From Zhenhengia yiwuensis (lineage in GTDB: Bacteria > Bacillota > Clostridia > Lachnospirales > Cellulosilyticaceae): a stretch of 64,000 nt of DNA. Both the position numbers and the translations under genes were made by a program. Under the pieces are notes generated by a model. The model did no database searches. It saw only the letters and a program-made list of their open reading frames with translations, and was not told the DNA's origin. Position 1 is the stretch's first letter, and each line of letters begins with the position of its first letter. Below are positions 23,968 to 32,162 of this stretch, one piece after another. The stretch is from the NCBI RefSeq assembly GCF_014384995.1, contig NZ_JACRSY010000009.1, positions 1-64,000 on the forward strand. Reading direction: 5' to 3'.

Positions 23968-24615
23968 ATGTATGACCACCATGAAAATAAATTGGGAATG
24001 CTTATTAGGGAGAGAGTAAGAGAAAAAAATTGGTCTATGCGTAGGCTGAGTCAATATGTACAGATGGACCAGGCAACACTTTCAAGAATTGTGAATGGCA
24101 AGCAAAAGGCAGGACTTGTTCATATGCAGAAACTATCACAGGCATTAGATTTATCGATGCATACACTTATTGAAGCAGCAGGTTTTCAGATGAATTTAGA
24201 AGAGCGGGAGACAAGCAAAGCATCTGTATCAGATGAGTACCCAGATTTGATGGACTCTATTTTTAAGTTTTATGGACTAGAAAAAGACCCTTTATTAATA
24301 GATAAAATTAAGGCAGAACTTATTAAATATGAGCCATATGCTTTGACACATGAAGGAGAAGATCTCATTGATAGAAGGCTAGGAGATAAAATAGAGGCTT
24401 TAAGTGCAGAAGGTCTACTTATTGAAAGGCTGAAAGTCCTTTATAAGCATTTTAAAGAAGAGGCATTATCTAGGGAAGAAAAACAAATTATAGGGAGTGG
24501 GTTATTATACTTTGTCATTTCAACAGATATTATACCTGATTATATCTTCCCAATAGGTTATTTAGATGATGTGATTGCCATTCGGCTTCTGGAAGAAAGG
24601 CTAGCTAAGTTATAA
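23968..24615 (+). CDS. XRE regulator fused to a YkvA (DUF1232) domain
   Basis: A 215-residue protein. The N-terminal helix-turn-helix (about 10-65) includes RRLSQYVQMDQATLSRIVNG and KLSQALDLSMHTLIEAA. The C-terminus (about 160-210) is a DUF1232/YkvA domain with SGLLYFVISTDIIPDYIFPIGYLDDVI, where DxIPDxxxxxGYLDD is diagnostic. YkvA domains often accompany membrane-associated stress functions. ATG 23968 is chosen over 23962 for spacing to GAGGGGG. The combination suggests a DNA-binding protein that senses via its C-terminal domain; no target is evident. Confidence 0.8.
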   Translation: MYDHHENKLGMLIRERVREKNWSMRRLSQYVQMDQATLSRIVNGKQKAGLVHMQKLSQALDLSMHTLIEAAGFQMNLEERETSKASVSDEYPDLMDSIFKFYGLEKDPLLIDKIKAELIKYEPYALTHEGEDLIDRRLGDKIEALSAEGLLIERLKVLYKHFKEEALSREEKQIIGSGLLYFVISTDIIPDYIFPIGYLDDVIAIRLLEERLAKL

Positions 24616-24617
24616 GT

Positions 24618-24659
24618 AAAATAGGAAAGTATACCTACTTTAGTATACTTTCCTATTTT
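24618..24659. terminator. Bidirectional terminator between convergent genes
   Basis: A perfect 17-base inverted repeat, AAAATAGGAAAGTATAC / GTATACTTTCCTATTTT, with an 8-base loop serves the XRE-YkvA gene on the plus strand and the cyclopropane synthase gene on the minus strand. Confidence 0.85.
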
Positions 24660-25831
24660 CATTTATAAAGAGATTCCCTTGTCATAGGAAGCGTGTTGTT
24701 AACGTCCTTAGAGAATAAGATTTGATGTAAGTCTACAATCCCATTATTAAAGCAGGCGGCACAGGAACATAAATACATACGCCACATACGGATAAACTTT
24801 TCATCAAACATAGTCTCAATCTCAGGGAGATGTGCTTCAAAGTTCTTATACCACTCAAGTAAGGTCTTTGTATAATGTCTACGTAAGCTTTCTACATCTA
24901 AAGTATAGAAATGATGGTTAGCTGAAAGGGTGATAATTTCTCTAAGGCTTGGGATAACCCCACCAGGGAAGATATACTTTTTAATCCAAGCATCTCCTGG
25001 AGATTCAGTTAGTCCGCTAATATAGTGAAGGAGGCACAAGCCTTCCTCCGTAAGTACGGCATCTACAGCTTTAAAGAAAGTAGGGTATTCCTTACGGCCT
25101 ACATGCTCTAGCATACCGACACTTACGATACGGTCAAACTTAAGGCCGGAATCAATAAGATCACGGTAATCCATAAGCTTCACATCGAGCAAGTCCGTAA
25201 GGCCTTCAGCTTGGATACGTGACTTAAAAGCTGCATGCTGCTCAGTACTAAGGGTAATGCCAAGTCCTTTTACTTTGTAGCATTTGGCCGCTTCAATAAG
25301 AAGATTACCCCAGCCGCAACCAATGTCAAGAAGTGTCTGACCTTCTTCTAAGTAGAGTTTCTTAAGTATATGATGGATTTTATTCATTTGCGCTTCATAA
25401 AGGGTGTCTGTATCTTTTTTGAAATAAGCACAGGAATAACTCATGGTTTTATCTAGCCAAAGCTTATAGAAATCATTACCTAAGTCATAGTGAGAAGAAA
25501 CTTGCTGCTTCTGGGTCTTGGCATGAGTAGAAGTATGAAAAATATGAGGTAGTAGATGAAAGTGTGTATGAAAATGTCTCTTATATTTTAAGATAGCATC
25601 AAGGGATTCATATAAATCTCCTTCAATGTCAAGGGCTTTATTCATATAAGCTTCACCAAAGGCTAAGGTATAGCTTTTGATAAATTCCATTGTATGAATA
25701 GGTTCATTGAGGATAATTTTGAACTGTGAGGGGGGCGTTCCTACTTCTATTTCCTCTCCATCCCAAAAGCGTAAAGTAAAATGGGTATCTTTAAACTTGG
25801 AGACAAGTTCTTTAATAGGTGTCTTTTGCAT
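24659..25831 (-). CDS. cfa: Cyclopropane-fatty-acyl-phospholipid synthase
   Basis: A 390-residue S-adenosylmethionine-dependent enzyme that converts unsaturated membrane acyl chains to cyclopropane derivatives. The methyltransferase core has LLDIGCGWGNLLIEAA (SAM loop), preceded by SSHYDLGNDFYKLWLDKTMSYSCAYF and followed by VSVGMLEHVGRKEYPTFF, all typical of CfaA. A C-terminal RRHYTKTLLEWYKNFE helix is also characteristic. ATG 25831 follows AAGGAGGT. The gene is monocistronic and convergent with the XRE-YkvA gene. Cyclopropanation is a common response to acid or stationary-phase stress. Confidence 0.92.
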   Translation of the reverse strand: MQKTPIKELVSKFKDTHFTLRFWDGEEIEVGTPPSQFKIILNEPIHTMEFIKSYTLAFGEAYMNKALDIEGDLYESLDAILKYKRHFHTHFHLLPHIFHTSTHAKTQKQQVSSHYDLGNDFYKLWLDKTMSYSCAYFKKDTDTLYEAQMNKIHHILKKLYLEEGQTLLDIGCGWGNLLIEAAKCYKVKGLGITLSTEQHAAFKSRIQAEGLTDLLDVKLMDYRDLIDSGLKFDRIVSVGMLEHVGRKEYPTFFKAVDAVLTEEGLCLLHYISGLTESPGDAWIKKYIFPGGVIPSLREIITLSANHHFYTLDVESLRRHYTKTLLEWYKNFEAHLPEIETMFDEKFIRMWRMYLCSCAACFNNGIVDLHQILFSKDVNNTLPMTRESLYK

Positions 25832-25909
25832 AATCAAACCTCCTTATAAGCAAGTATGACCATAAACTTCCTATTTAATGCTTAGACAAGAAAATTTTAA
25901 AGAAAGGTA

Positions 25910-25939
25910 TTGAATAGTGTAGAGTGGGAAATGTATAAT
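25910..25939 (+). promoter_or_regulatory. Promoter of the MATE efflux gene
   Basis: TTGAAT (25910-25915), 18 bases and TATAAT (25934-25939), 40 bases before the start. Confidence 0.6.
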
Positions 25940-25978
25940 GAATAAAGTTTGATATTTTAAGAAAGAAAAGGAAGTAAT

Positions 25979-27358
25979 ATGGATAAAAGAATTGATTTAA
26001 CACAAGGACACATGGTAGGAAAGCTCATTAAACTTGCGATTCCTATTATGGGAACGTCTTTTATACAAATGGCGTATAACATGACAGATATGATCTGGAT
26101 TGGACGCGTTGGCAGTAGCGCTGTTGCTGCAGTTGGAACAGCAGGCTTCTTTACATGGCTTGCTATGGCCTTTATTATGATTTCAAAAGTTGGAGCAGAA
26201 ATAAAAGTAGCTCAGAGTATAGGGGAGAAGGACCTAGAAGGGACTAAATCCTATATTTTAAGTGCCATTCAGATTAATGTTGTTTTAGCTGTGCTTTATG
26301 GCTTATTCCTAATTGCATTTTGTAATCCACTTATTGGTTTTTTCAATTTAGGCGATGGTGAGATTATAGGTATGTCTAAAACGTATCTTATTGTGATGGC
26401 ACTGGGTATGATATTTTACTTTATCAATCCTGTTTTTACAGCCATTTTTAATGGGCTTGGAGATAGTAAAACACCATTTATTATGAATACAATAGGGCTT
26501 GTTTTTAATATGATTTTTGATCCACTTCTTATATTAGGATTTGGTCCTATTGCTCCAATGGGTGTATTAGGTGCGGCCCTAGCAACCGTAGCTGCTCAAA
26601 TTATTGTAACAGTAGCTTTCATCATCGTTTTAATTAAAAGAAAAGAAAGCTACTTACGTATTAATTTATTTACAAAACCTAAATGGGACTCTATCAAAAC
26701 TATTTGTATTATCGGCTTTCCTGGAGCTGTGCAAAGTGGACTCTTTACACTTTTCTCAATGGTGATTGGACGTATTATTGCTGTATTTGGCCCTGTACCA
26801 ATTGCTGTACAGAAGGTAGGTTCTCAGATTGAAGCCATTTCATGGATGACGGCAGGAGGGCTTTCAACAGCACTTGGAACTTTCACAGGCCAAAACTATG
26901 GTGCTAAAAAGTATGACCGTATTGAAAAAGGGTTTGGCATTACAATGGGTATGGCGCTTATATTAGGTGTTTTTGCAACGGTACTTCTTATTGGATTTGG
27001 TAAACCGCTCTTTTCTATCTTCATTCCAGAAGCAGAGGCTATTGCAGGTGGAGAAGTTTATCTTAGAATTTTAGGTTACTCACAGCTCTTTATGTGTGTT
27101 GAGATTACGATCACAGGTCTTTTTAATGGGCTAGGAAGAACTTATATTCCTTCTATTGTGGGCATTCTATTAACAGGTGCACGTATTCCGATGGCTTATT
27201 TCTTATCACAGCCTGGGATTTTAGGTATTAACGGGGTATGGTGGAGTATTAGTATTAGTAGTATTTTAAAAGGTTTAGTGCTGGCGAGCATTTGGTTCTA
27301 TCTTGTAAAACGTAAAAAGCTTTATAAAGAAGGTGCGGTGATGGCAGATGCAGTATAA
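25979..27358 (+). CDS. MATE-family efflux transporter
   Basis: A 459-residue polytopic protein with about twelve helices. It has the N-terminal MATE pattern MVGKLIKLAIPIMGTSFIQMAYNMTDMIWIGRVG, the Asn-Gly segment FNGLGDSKTPF after helix 4, and a second-half GLFNGLGRTYIP that mirrors it. Family members export cationic drugs or metabolites using sodium or proton gradients. The gene overlaps sfsA by 11 bases, which is an unusual functional pairing but clear co-transcription. Confidence 0.9.
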   Translation: MDKRIDLTQGHMVGKLIKLAIPIMGTSFIQMAYNMTDMIWIGRVGSSAVAAVGTAGFFTWLAMAFIMISKVGAEIKVAQSIGEKDLEGTKSYILSAIQINVVLAVLYGLFLIAFCNPLIGFFNLGDGEIIGMSKTYLIVMALGMIFYFINPVFTAIFNGLGDSKTPFIMNTIGLVFNMIFDPLLILGFGPIAPMGVLGAALATVAAQIIVTVAFIIVLIKRKESYLRINLFTKPKWDSIKTICIIGFPGAVQSGLFTLFSMVIGRIIAVFGPVPIAVQKVGSQIEAISWMTAGGLSTALGTFTGQNYGAKKYDRIEKGFGITMGMALILGVFATVLLIGFGKPLFSIFIPEAEAIAGGEVYLRILGYSQLFMCVEITITGLFNGLGRTYIPSIVGILLTGARIPMAYFLSQPGILGINGVWWSISISSILKGLVLASIWFYLVKRKKLYKEGAVMADAV

Positions 27359-28049
27359 AAATAGCATTCAAGCTACTTTTATAGAAAGGCCTAATCGCTT
27401 TATTGCTTACTGTGAGGTAGAAGGCGAGCGGGTGAAGGTGCATGTTAAAAATACAGGACGTTGTAAGGAATTGCTTGTACCTGGCTGTATGGTCTATTTA
27501 GAACATGACCCAAATCCAAACCGTAAAACAGCATATTCTCTCATTACAGTACAAAAAGGTGAGAGGCTTATAAATATGGATTCTCAAGTACCTAATAAAG
27601 TATTTTATGAAGCCATTCAAGAAAAAAGTGTGACTTTGCCAGGTCTACTAGGAGATGTAACGCTTCTTAAACCTGAAAAGACTTATAAAAACTCTCGATT
27701 TGATGCGTACATTGAAACGAAGCAAGAAAAAGCTTTTGTAGAAGTCAAAGGGGTTACCCTTGAAGATGAAGGTATTGTACGATTCCCTGATGCGCCAAGC
27801 GAGAGAGCTGTTAAACACATTTATGAACTCATAGAAGCTATGGAAGAAGGATATAGGGCTTATCTTATCTTTATCATTCAAATGAAAGGTGTTAAGTATT
27901 TTACACCAAATCGTGTAACACATGAGGCTTTTGCCAAAGCAGTAGAGCATGCTGCGGCAAAAGGTGTTCATATCCTTGCTTACGACTGCAAGGTGACAGA
28001 AGAATCGATTAAAATAGGAGAAGACGTGAAAGTCATCCTTCAACCTTAG
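27348..28049 (+). CDS. sfsA: SfsA-family protein
   Basis: A 233-residue protein matching SfsA ('sugar fermentation stimulation'): FIERPNRFIAYCEVEGE, HVKNTGRCKELLVPGC, RFDAYIE and FVEVKGVTL are all present, followed by FPDAPSERAVKHIYEL. The C-terminal half has a nuclease-like PD-(D/E)xK layout with Asp in SRFDAYIE and Glu/Lys in VEVKG. It is thought to bind DNA; the E. coli role is in maltose gene control. It overlaps the MATE gene and is followed by a terminator. Confidence 0.88.
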   Translation: MQYKNSIQATFIERPNRFIAYCEVEGERVKVHVKNTGRCKELLVPGCMVYLEHDPNPNRKTAYSLITVQKGERLINMDSQVPNKVFYEAIQEKSVTLPGLLGDVTLLKPEKTYKNSRFDAYIETKQEKAFVEVKGVTLEDEGIVRFPDAPSERAVKHIYELIEAMEEGYRAYLIFIIQMKGVKYFTPNRVTHEAFAKAVEHAAAKGVHILAYDCKVTEESIKIGEDVKVILQP

Positions 28050-28051
28050 AG

Positions 28052-28079
28052 GGCTATTGCATAAGCAATAGCCTTTTCT
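28052..28079 (+). terminator. Terminator after sfsA
   Basis: GGCTATTGC-ATAA-GCAATAGCC followed by TTTTCTT. Confidence 0.85.
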
Positions 28080-28115
28080 TATAACCCATCCTTTTTGCAT
28101 AATAGTACATAATTT

Positions 28116-28159
28116 AGCCACAGAATTTACAAAGTTTTGTCACAATCAGTTGGTATAAT
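28116..28159 (+). promoter_or_regulatory. Promoter of the two-component system with TGCCACA-like half sites
   Basis: AGCCACA (28116-28122) and TGTCACA (28138-28144) are 22 bases apart, with a weaker TTACAAA at 28127 between them, giving 11-base phasing. An extended -10, TGGTATAAT (28151-28159), follows with no good -35 box. This is the usual layout of an activator-dependent promoter for an OmpR-type regulator. The same motif appears at 30370-30398. Confidence 0.5.
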
Positions 28160-28195
28160 AAGGCAAGATCATAGAGATGAGAGGGGCACTATAGA

Positions 28196-28888
28196 ATGCT
28201 AAAGAGAATCTACATAGCAGATGATGAAGCGAATATATGTAAGCTCATTCAATCTTTTTTAGAGAAAGAAGGATTTGAGGTCAAATGTTTTGGAAATGGA
28301 GTAGACCTTTTAAATCGTTTTAGAATAGATCCGGCAGATTTACTTATTTTAGATATTATGATGCCAGGAATAGATGGTTTAAGTTTGTGTGCCATGATTA
28401 GGCAAGAAAGTAGTGTACCTATTATTATTGTTTCAGCCAAAGATAGTGAGATTGATAGGGTAACAGGCATTACCATAGGAAGTGATGATTATCTCGTTAA
28501 ACCCTTCTCTCCCCTAGAACTGGTGGCGAGGGTTAAGGCACTTTTTAGAAGAAATGAGCTTTTGCTGGGACAAAGTCATGTGGAAAGTGAAGTCCTTACC
28601 TATCACACACTTATACTTAATATGAAAATGCGAACTTTAATTATTAATGAGCGAGCTGTAACACTTACACCAATGGAGTTTGACTTCCTAGCTTTTTTGG
28701 TGAAAAACCAAGACCGTGCGGTCAGCAAAGTGGAACTTTTAAAAGAACTGTGGCAGGTAGACTTTGAAACAGATACAAGAGCAACAGATGATGTGGTAAA
28801 AAGACTACGTAAGAAATTAAAGGAGCACGGTAGCATTTCTATAGAAACGGTATGGGGGTTTGGTTATAGAATAGGCCAGGAGGTATAA
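28196..28888 (+). CDS. OmpR-family response regulator
   Basis: A 230-residue regulator. The receiver domain (about 1-118) has the acidic pair in YIADDEANI, the phospho-acceptor Asp in LLILDIMMPGIDGL, the Thr/Ser switch in IIVSAKDS and the Lys in YLVKPFSPLEL. The C-terminal winged helix contains LTPMEFDFLAFLVKN and TDDVVKRLRKKLKEH, then SIETVWGFGYRIG. It is encoded one base before the sensor kinase. Candidate binding sites are seen before its own gene and before the ABC operon at 30471. Confidence 0.93.
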   Translation: MLKRIYIADDEANICKLIQSFLEKEGFEVKCFGNGVDLLNRFRIDPADLLILDIMMPGIDGLSLCAMIRQESSVPIIIVSAKDSEIDRVTGITIGSDDYLVKPFSPLELVARVKALFRRNELLLGQSHVESEVLTYHTLILNMKMRTLIINERAVTLTPMEFDFLAFLVKNQDRAVSKVELLKELWQVDFETDTRATDDVVKRLRKKLKEHGSISIETVWGFGYRIGQEV

Positions 28889-28889
28889 A

Positions 28890-30305
28890 ATGAAACTCAG
28901 TATACGAAAAAGTATTTTTTTACCTGTTGTTATTATTTTACTTTCCATTCCTATTTTGACTTATATTGTGTTTAATAAGACTTCTTCAATCTTTATGGAA
29001 AAGCAAGCTAGGTATGATTTAATGATGCTCTTAAAAACAATAGAGCCTTTTGTAGATCATACTTTTGGGAAATATATGAAATATCCGCCTAGAACAAAAG
29101 AAGAGCAGCTCATCTTCAAGCAGCTTCAAGCAGCAACTTTTTTTGATGAGATTAAACCTATTTTACAAAATGGACTTAATGAGACAAGAGTTATTCTATT
29201 AGATAAAAATGAAGAGCTTATTTATCCTATGGGGGGACATTTTGAAGAGGGTGCAAAGGCAATTTATGAGTACTGCATGGCAAATCCAGAAATCTTTAGA
29301 GAGAGTGGTAGCATTCATAAACGGACCATTGAGGATAAACACTATTTGATTGGAAGTATTCATAAGACTAATAATCCTAAGGCAAATGTGCAGTATATAA
29401 TAGGCTATAGTATTGTGCCTAATACAGATAAATTTTTAAGTAGACTCTCTACGCTTGTCTTTGGTATAACAGGGATTATTGCGGTCATTATTTTACCATT
29501 TATATGGAATCTAGCAAATCGTATTTCAAATCCTATTAAGAATCTATGTAATCAGGCTAAAGCTATTGGAGAAAGTAATTTTACACAGAATCAAGAAGTA
29601 AGTAATTTGCAAGAGATTAAGGATTTAAATACCGCTATGAATGAGATGGCTATGCGTCTTGAAAGTTATGATAGAGGGCAGAAAGTATTCTTTGAAAATG
29701 TATCTCATGAGCTAAGAACACCTCTTATGTCTATAAGAGGCTATGCAGAAGGTATTGAGTGTGGTGTATTTGAAGAGACAACTTATCCAGCGGCGGTCAT
29801 TATAAAAGAAAGTGATAAACTTGCTACTTTAGTTAATCAGCTCCTGACACTATCTCGTATTGATAATGCGAAGCAGCGTATAGAGCTTCAGCCTATTGAA
29901 GTAACGGACTTTTTAAAAGGGCGTATAGAAGTCTTTAGACCTTTGGCAGAGCAAAAAGGGATTCTATTTAGATTGCAAGCAAAAAGGACACGTATTGTGG
30001 CAGATGAATACTTACTTGAAAGTGTTATTGATAATCTGTTTTCTAACTGTTTAAGATATGCCACATCCTCTATTTTGGTACAAGTTACTTCGGATGGCTT
30101 TATCATTGAGGATGATGGCAAAGGATTTGATACGGAAGACCTTCTTCATCTCTTTGAAAGGTTTTATAAAGGTCAGGGAGGGCAGACAGGGCTAGGACTT
30201 GCTATTGTGAAATCAAGTATCGAATATATGGGAGGACATATAGAAGCGCATAATGCTAAGGGACAGGGCGCTATCTTTAAACTTCATTTTCCAAGAGGCT
30301 ACTAG
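28890..30305 (+). CDS. Membrane sensor histidine kinase
   Basis: A 471-residue kinase. A first membrane helix (about 8-28) and a second (about 187-208) bracket an extracytoplasmic sensing domain of about 150 residues. A HAMP linker follows, then the dimerisation and phosphoacceptor motif FFENVSHELRTPLMSIRGYAEG, then HATPase boxes DNLFSNCLRYA, EDDGKGFD and GLGLAIVKSSIEYMGGHIE. AGGAGG precedes the start. It is expected to phosphorylate the adjacent OmpR-type regulator. The sensed signal is unknown; the next operon, which shares operator-like repeats, is the likely target. Confidence 0.92.
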   Translation: MKLSIRKSIFLPVVIILLSIPILTYIVFNKTSSIFMEKQARYDLMMLLKTIEPFVDHTFGKYMKYPPRTKEEQLIFKQLQAATFFDEIKPILQNGLNETRVILLDKNEELIYPMGGHFEEGAKAIYEYCMANPEIFRESGSIHKRTIEDKHYLIGSIHKTNNPKANVQYIIGYSIVPNTDKFLSRLSTLVFGITGIIAVIILPFIWNLANRISNPIKNLCNQAKAIGESNFTQNQEVSNLQEIKDLNTAMNEMAMRLESYDRGQKVFFENVSHELRTPLMSIRGYAEGIECGVFEETTYPAAVIIKESDKLATLVNQLLTLSRIDNAKQRIELQPIEVTDFLKGRIEVFRPLAEQKGILFRLQAKRTRIVADEYLLESVIDNLFSNCLRYATSSILVQVTSDGFIIEDDGKGFDTEDLLHLFERFYKGQGGQTGLGLAIVKSSIEYMGGHIEAHNAKGQGAIFKLHFPRGY

Positions 30306-30335
30306 AGGCTGATACAGTATGTATCAGTCTCTTTT
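30304..30335 (+). terminator. Terminator after the sensor kinase
   Basis: AGAGGCTGATACA-GTA-TGTATCAGTCTCT (one G-T pair) followed by TTT; the first bases overlap the stop codon. Confidence 0.75.
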
Positions 30336-30369
30336 GCTATATCTCCAAAAGGGTTACCTTCCTATAAGC

Positions 30370-30398
30370 TGCCACATTTTTGCCACAAAGTTGCCACC
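30370..30398 (+). promoter_or_regulatory. Three 11-bp-phased TGCCAC[A/C] direct repeats upstream of the Gld-like ABC operon
   Basis: TGCCACA at 30370-30376 and 30381-30387, and TGCCACC at 30392-30398. The start-to-start distance is exactly 11 in both intervals, the spacing used by OmpR/PhoB-type dimers on direct repeats. The last copy overlaps TTGCCA, a possible -35 box. They sit 72 to 101 bases before the ATPase start. Confidence 0.6.
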
Positions 30399-30470
30399 GG
30401 AATGCTCTAGGATAAGTTTAGATAAAAATGTAACATAGTCCTATAGTGCAGATTTAAAGGAGGTTATAAG

Positions 30471-31457
30471 ATGCTTGAAGTGGTAGAAGTATCTAAGAAG
30501 TACGGTAATAAGCTGGCGGTAGATCGCATTAGCTTTACTGTAGGCAGTGGTGAAGTTGTAGGATTCCTAGGAACCAATGGTGCTGGTAAGTCCACCACTA
30601 TGAATATGATTACAGGATACCTTTCCTGTAGCGAAGGGAAAATTACAGTAGATGGTCATGACATTTTAACAGATCCGGAAAAGGTAAAAAAACAAATAGG
30701 GTATTTGCCAGAAATTCCACCTCTTTATCAGGACCTGACAGTATGGGAAAGTTTATGCTTTACTTATGACTTAAAAAAAGTGAAATTAAATAAGAAGGAA
30801 CATCTAAATGAGATTTGTGAACTCGTACAAATTACAGATGTAAAAAATAAACTTGTACATAACCTTTCTAAAGGGTATAAGCAAAGAGTAGGATTAGCTA
30901 ATGCACTTATTGGTAATCCACCCCTTTTGATTTTGGATGAACCTACAGTAGGCCTTGACCCCAAACAAATTATAGAGATTAGAAAGCTTATTCATGAACT
31001 AGCGAAGACAAGAACGGTTATTTTATCTTCTCATATTCTTCAGGAGATAGAGGCTGTATGTGACCGTATCATTATTATTAATCAGGGCAAGATTGTGGCA
31101 GATGATACACCTATAAAGCTGATAGAAACGCAGCAGATGGAAAAATGTATTACATTGCAAGCTCAGGGTAAACCAACCCAAATCGTAAGCTTACTCAAAA
31201 CGATTCCAAATGTAGAAGATGTAACTTACAAAATGACAACCCAGCAAGATGTGTATGAATATTACTTAGAGACAAAAGGGGTAGATGTACGTGCTACTTT
31301 ATCCTTTGTGCTGGTCCAGAATCACATACCGCTTTTGGAACTAAGATCTAACCAGCCTACTTTAGAAGATGTATTTATGAAATATACAACAAAGAGTTAC
31401 GATGCCTATACATTAGATGAAGAAGAAGGGGGAGAGGAAGATGTTTGCGATTTATAA
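30471..31457 (+). CDS. Gld-type ABC transporter ATPase
   Basis: A 328-residue ATPase of the ABC-2 export type, most like GldA. Walker A is GTNGAGKSTT (about 35-44), the signature is LSKGYKQRVGLANAL and Walker B is LLILDEPTVGLDP, with the switch His in LSSHIL. The C-terminal 90 residues form an extra domain seen in this subfamily. The gene overlaps the permease that follows. With the next genes it forms a GldA-GldF-GldG-like set, which in Bacteroidetes is tied to gliding but in Firmicutes has no established role. Confidence 0.85.
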   Translation: MLEVVEVSKKYGNKLAVDRISFTVGSGEVVGFLGTNGAGKSTTMNMITGYLSCSEGKITVDGHDILTDPEKVKKQIGYLPEIPPLYQDLTVWESLCFTYDLKKVKLNKKEHLNEICELVQITDVKNKLVHNLSKGYKQRVGLANALIGNPPLLILDEPTVGLDPKQIIEIRKLIHELAKTRTVILSSHILQEIEAVCDRIIIINQGKIVADDTPIKLIETQQMEKCITLQAQGKPTQIVSLLKTIPNVEDVTYKMTTQQDVYEYYLETKGVDVRATLSFVLVQNHIPLLELRSNQPTLEDVFMKYTTKSYDAYTLDEEEGGEEDVCDL

Positions 31458-32145
31458 GCGTGACATGCGTTCTTATTTTGTAACGCCTATAGGCTATGTG
31501 TTTCTAGCTATCTTTTATGCTATAGCAGGGTATTATTTTTTTGGCTATCAGCTTTATGGAGGTAATGCGGATTTTAGTTATTTATTTGATGCACTTTTTA
31601 GTATGGTCATTTTCTTATCACCGCTTTTAACTATGAAAATGTTTAGTGAGGAAAAGAGACATAAGACAGATCAAGGACTGATGACAGCGCCTGTTAGTCT
31701 TACGGGTATAGTAGCAGGCAAATATTTAGCAGCTCTTAGTATTTTTATGTTAGCCCTTGCTATTACCCTTTTATATTTAGGTATCGTAGCAGTGAAAGCA
31801 CCTGTAGAGTTAGCTGTATTTTTGGGGCACTTTATAGGGATGTTTTTACTAGGCGGAGCCCTTTGTGCTATAGGGATGTTTGTATCTGTTTTAACGGAGA
31901 GTCAAGTTATTGCAGCCGTTGGGACTATTGGATTTGGTATATTCTTTACTATGGTTGACTCAGTAGGTGTGATGTTAGGTACGCCACTCATAGAAAAAGT
32001 TTGCAATTATTTATCTTTCTATACACATTATCAAGATTTTACAACAGGTCTTTTAAATATAGCGGATGTCATATTCTTTGTCTCTATTGCAGCTCTCTTT
32101 ATCTTCTTGACTGTTAGAGTACTAGATAAAAGACGTTGGAGTTAA
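31441..32145 (+). CDS. GldF-like ABC-2 permease
   Basis: A 234-residue integral membrane protein with about six helices. MFAIYKRDMRSYFVTPIGYVFLAIFYAIAGYYFF at the start and FLSPLLTMKMFSEEKRHKT shortly after are typical of GldF and NosY-type ABC-2 permeases. ATG 31441 lies behind GGGGGAGAGGAAG inside the end of the ATPase gene. It is the membrane channel of the system formed with the upstream ATPase. Confidence 0.85.
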   Translation: MFAIYKRDMRSYFVTPIGYVFLAIFYAIAGYYFFGYQLYGGNADFSYLFDALFSMVIFLSPLLTMKMFSEEKRHKTDQGLMTAPVSLTGIVAGKYLAALSIFMLALAITLLYLGIVAVKAPVELAVFLGHFIGMFLLGGALCAIGMFVSVLTESQVIAAVGTIGFGIFFTMVDSVGVMLGTPLIEKVCNYLSFYTHYQDFTTGLLNIADVIFFVSIAALFIFLTVRVLDKRRWS

Positions 32146-32162
32146 GGAAGGGATGTGAGGAA

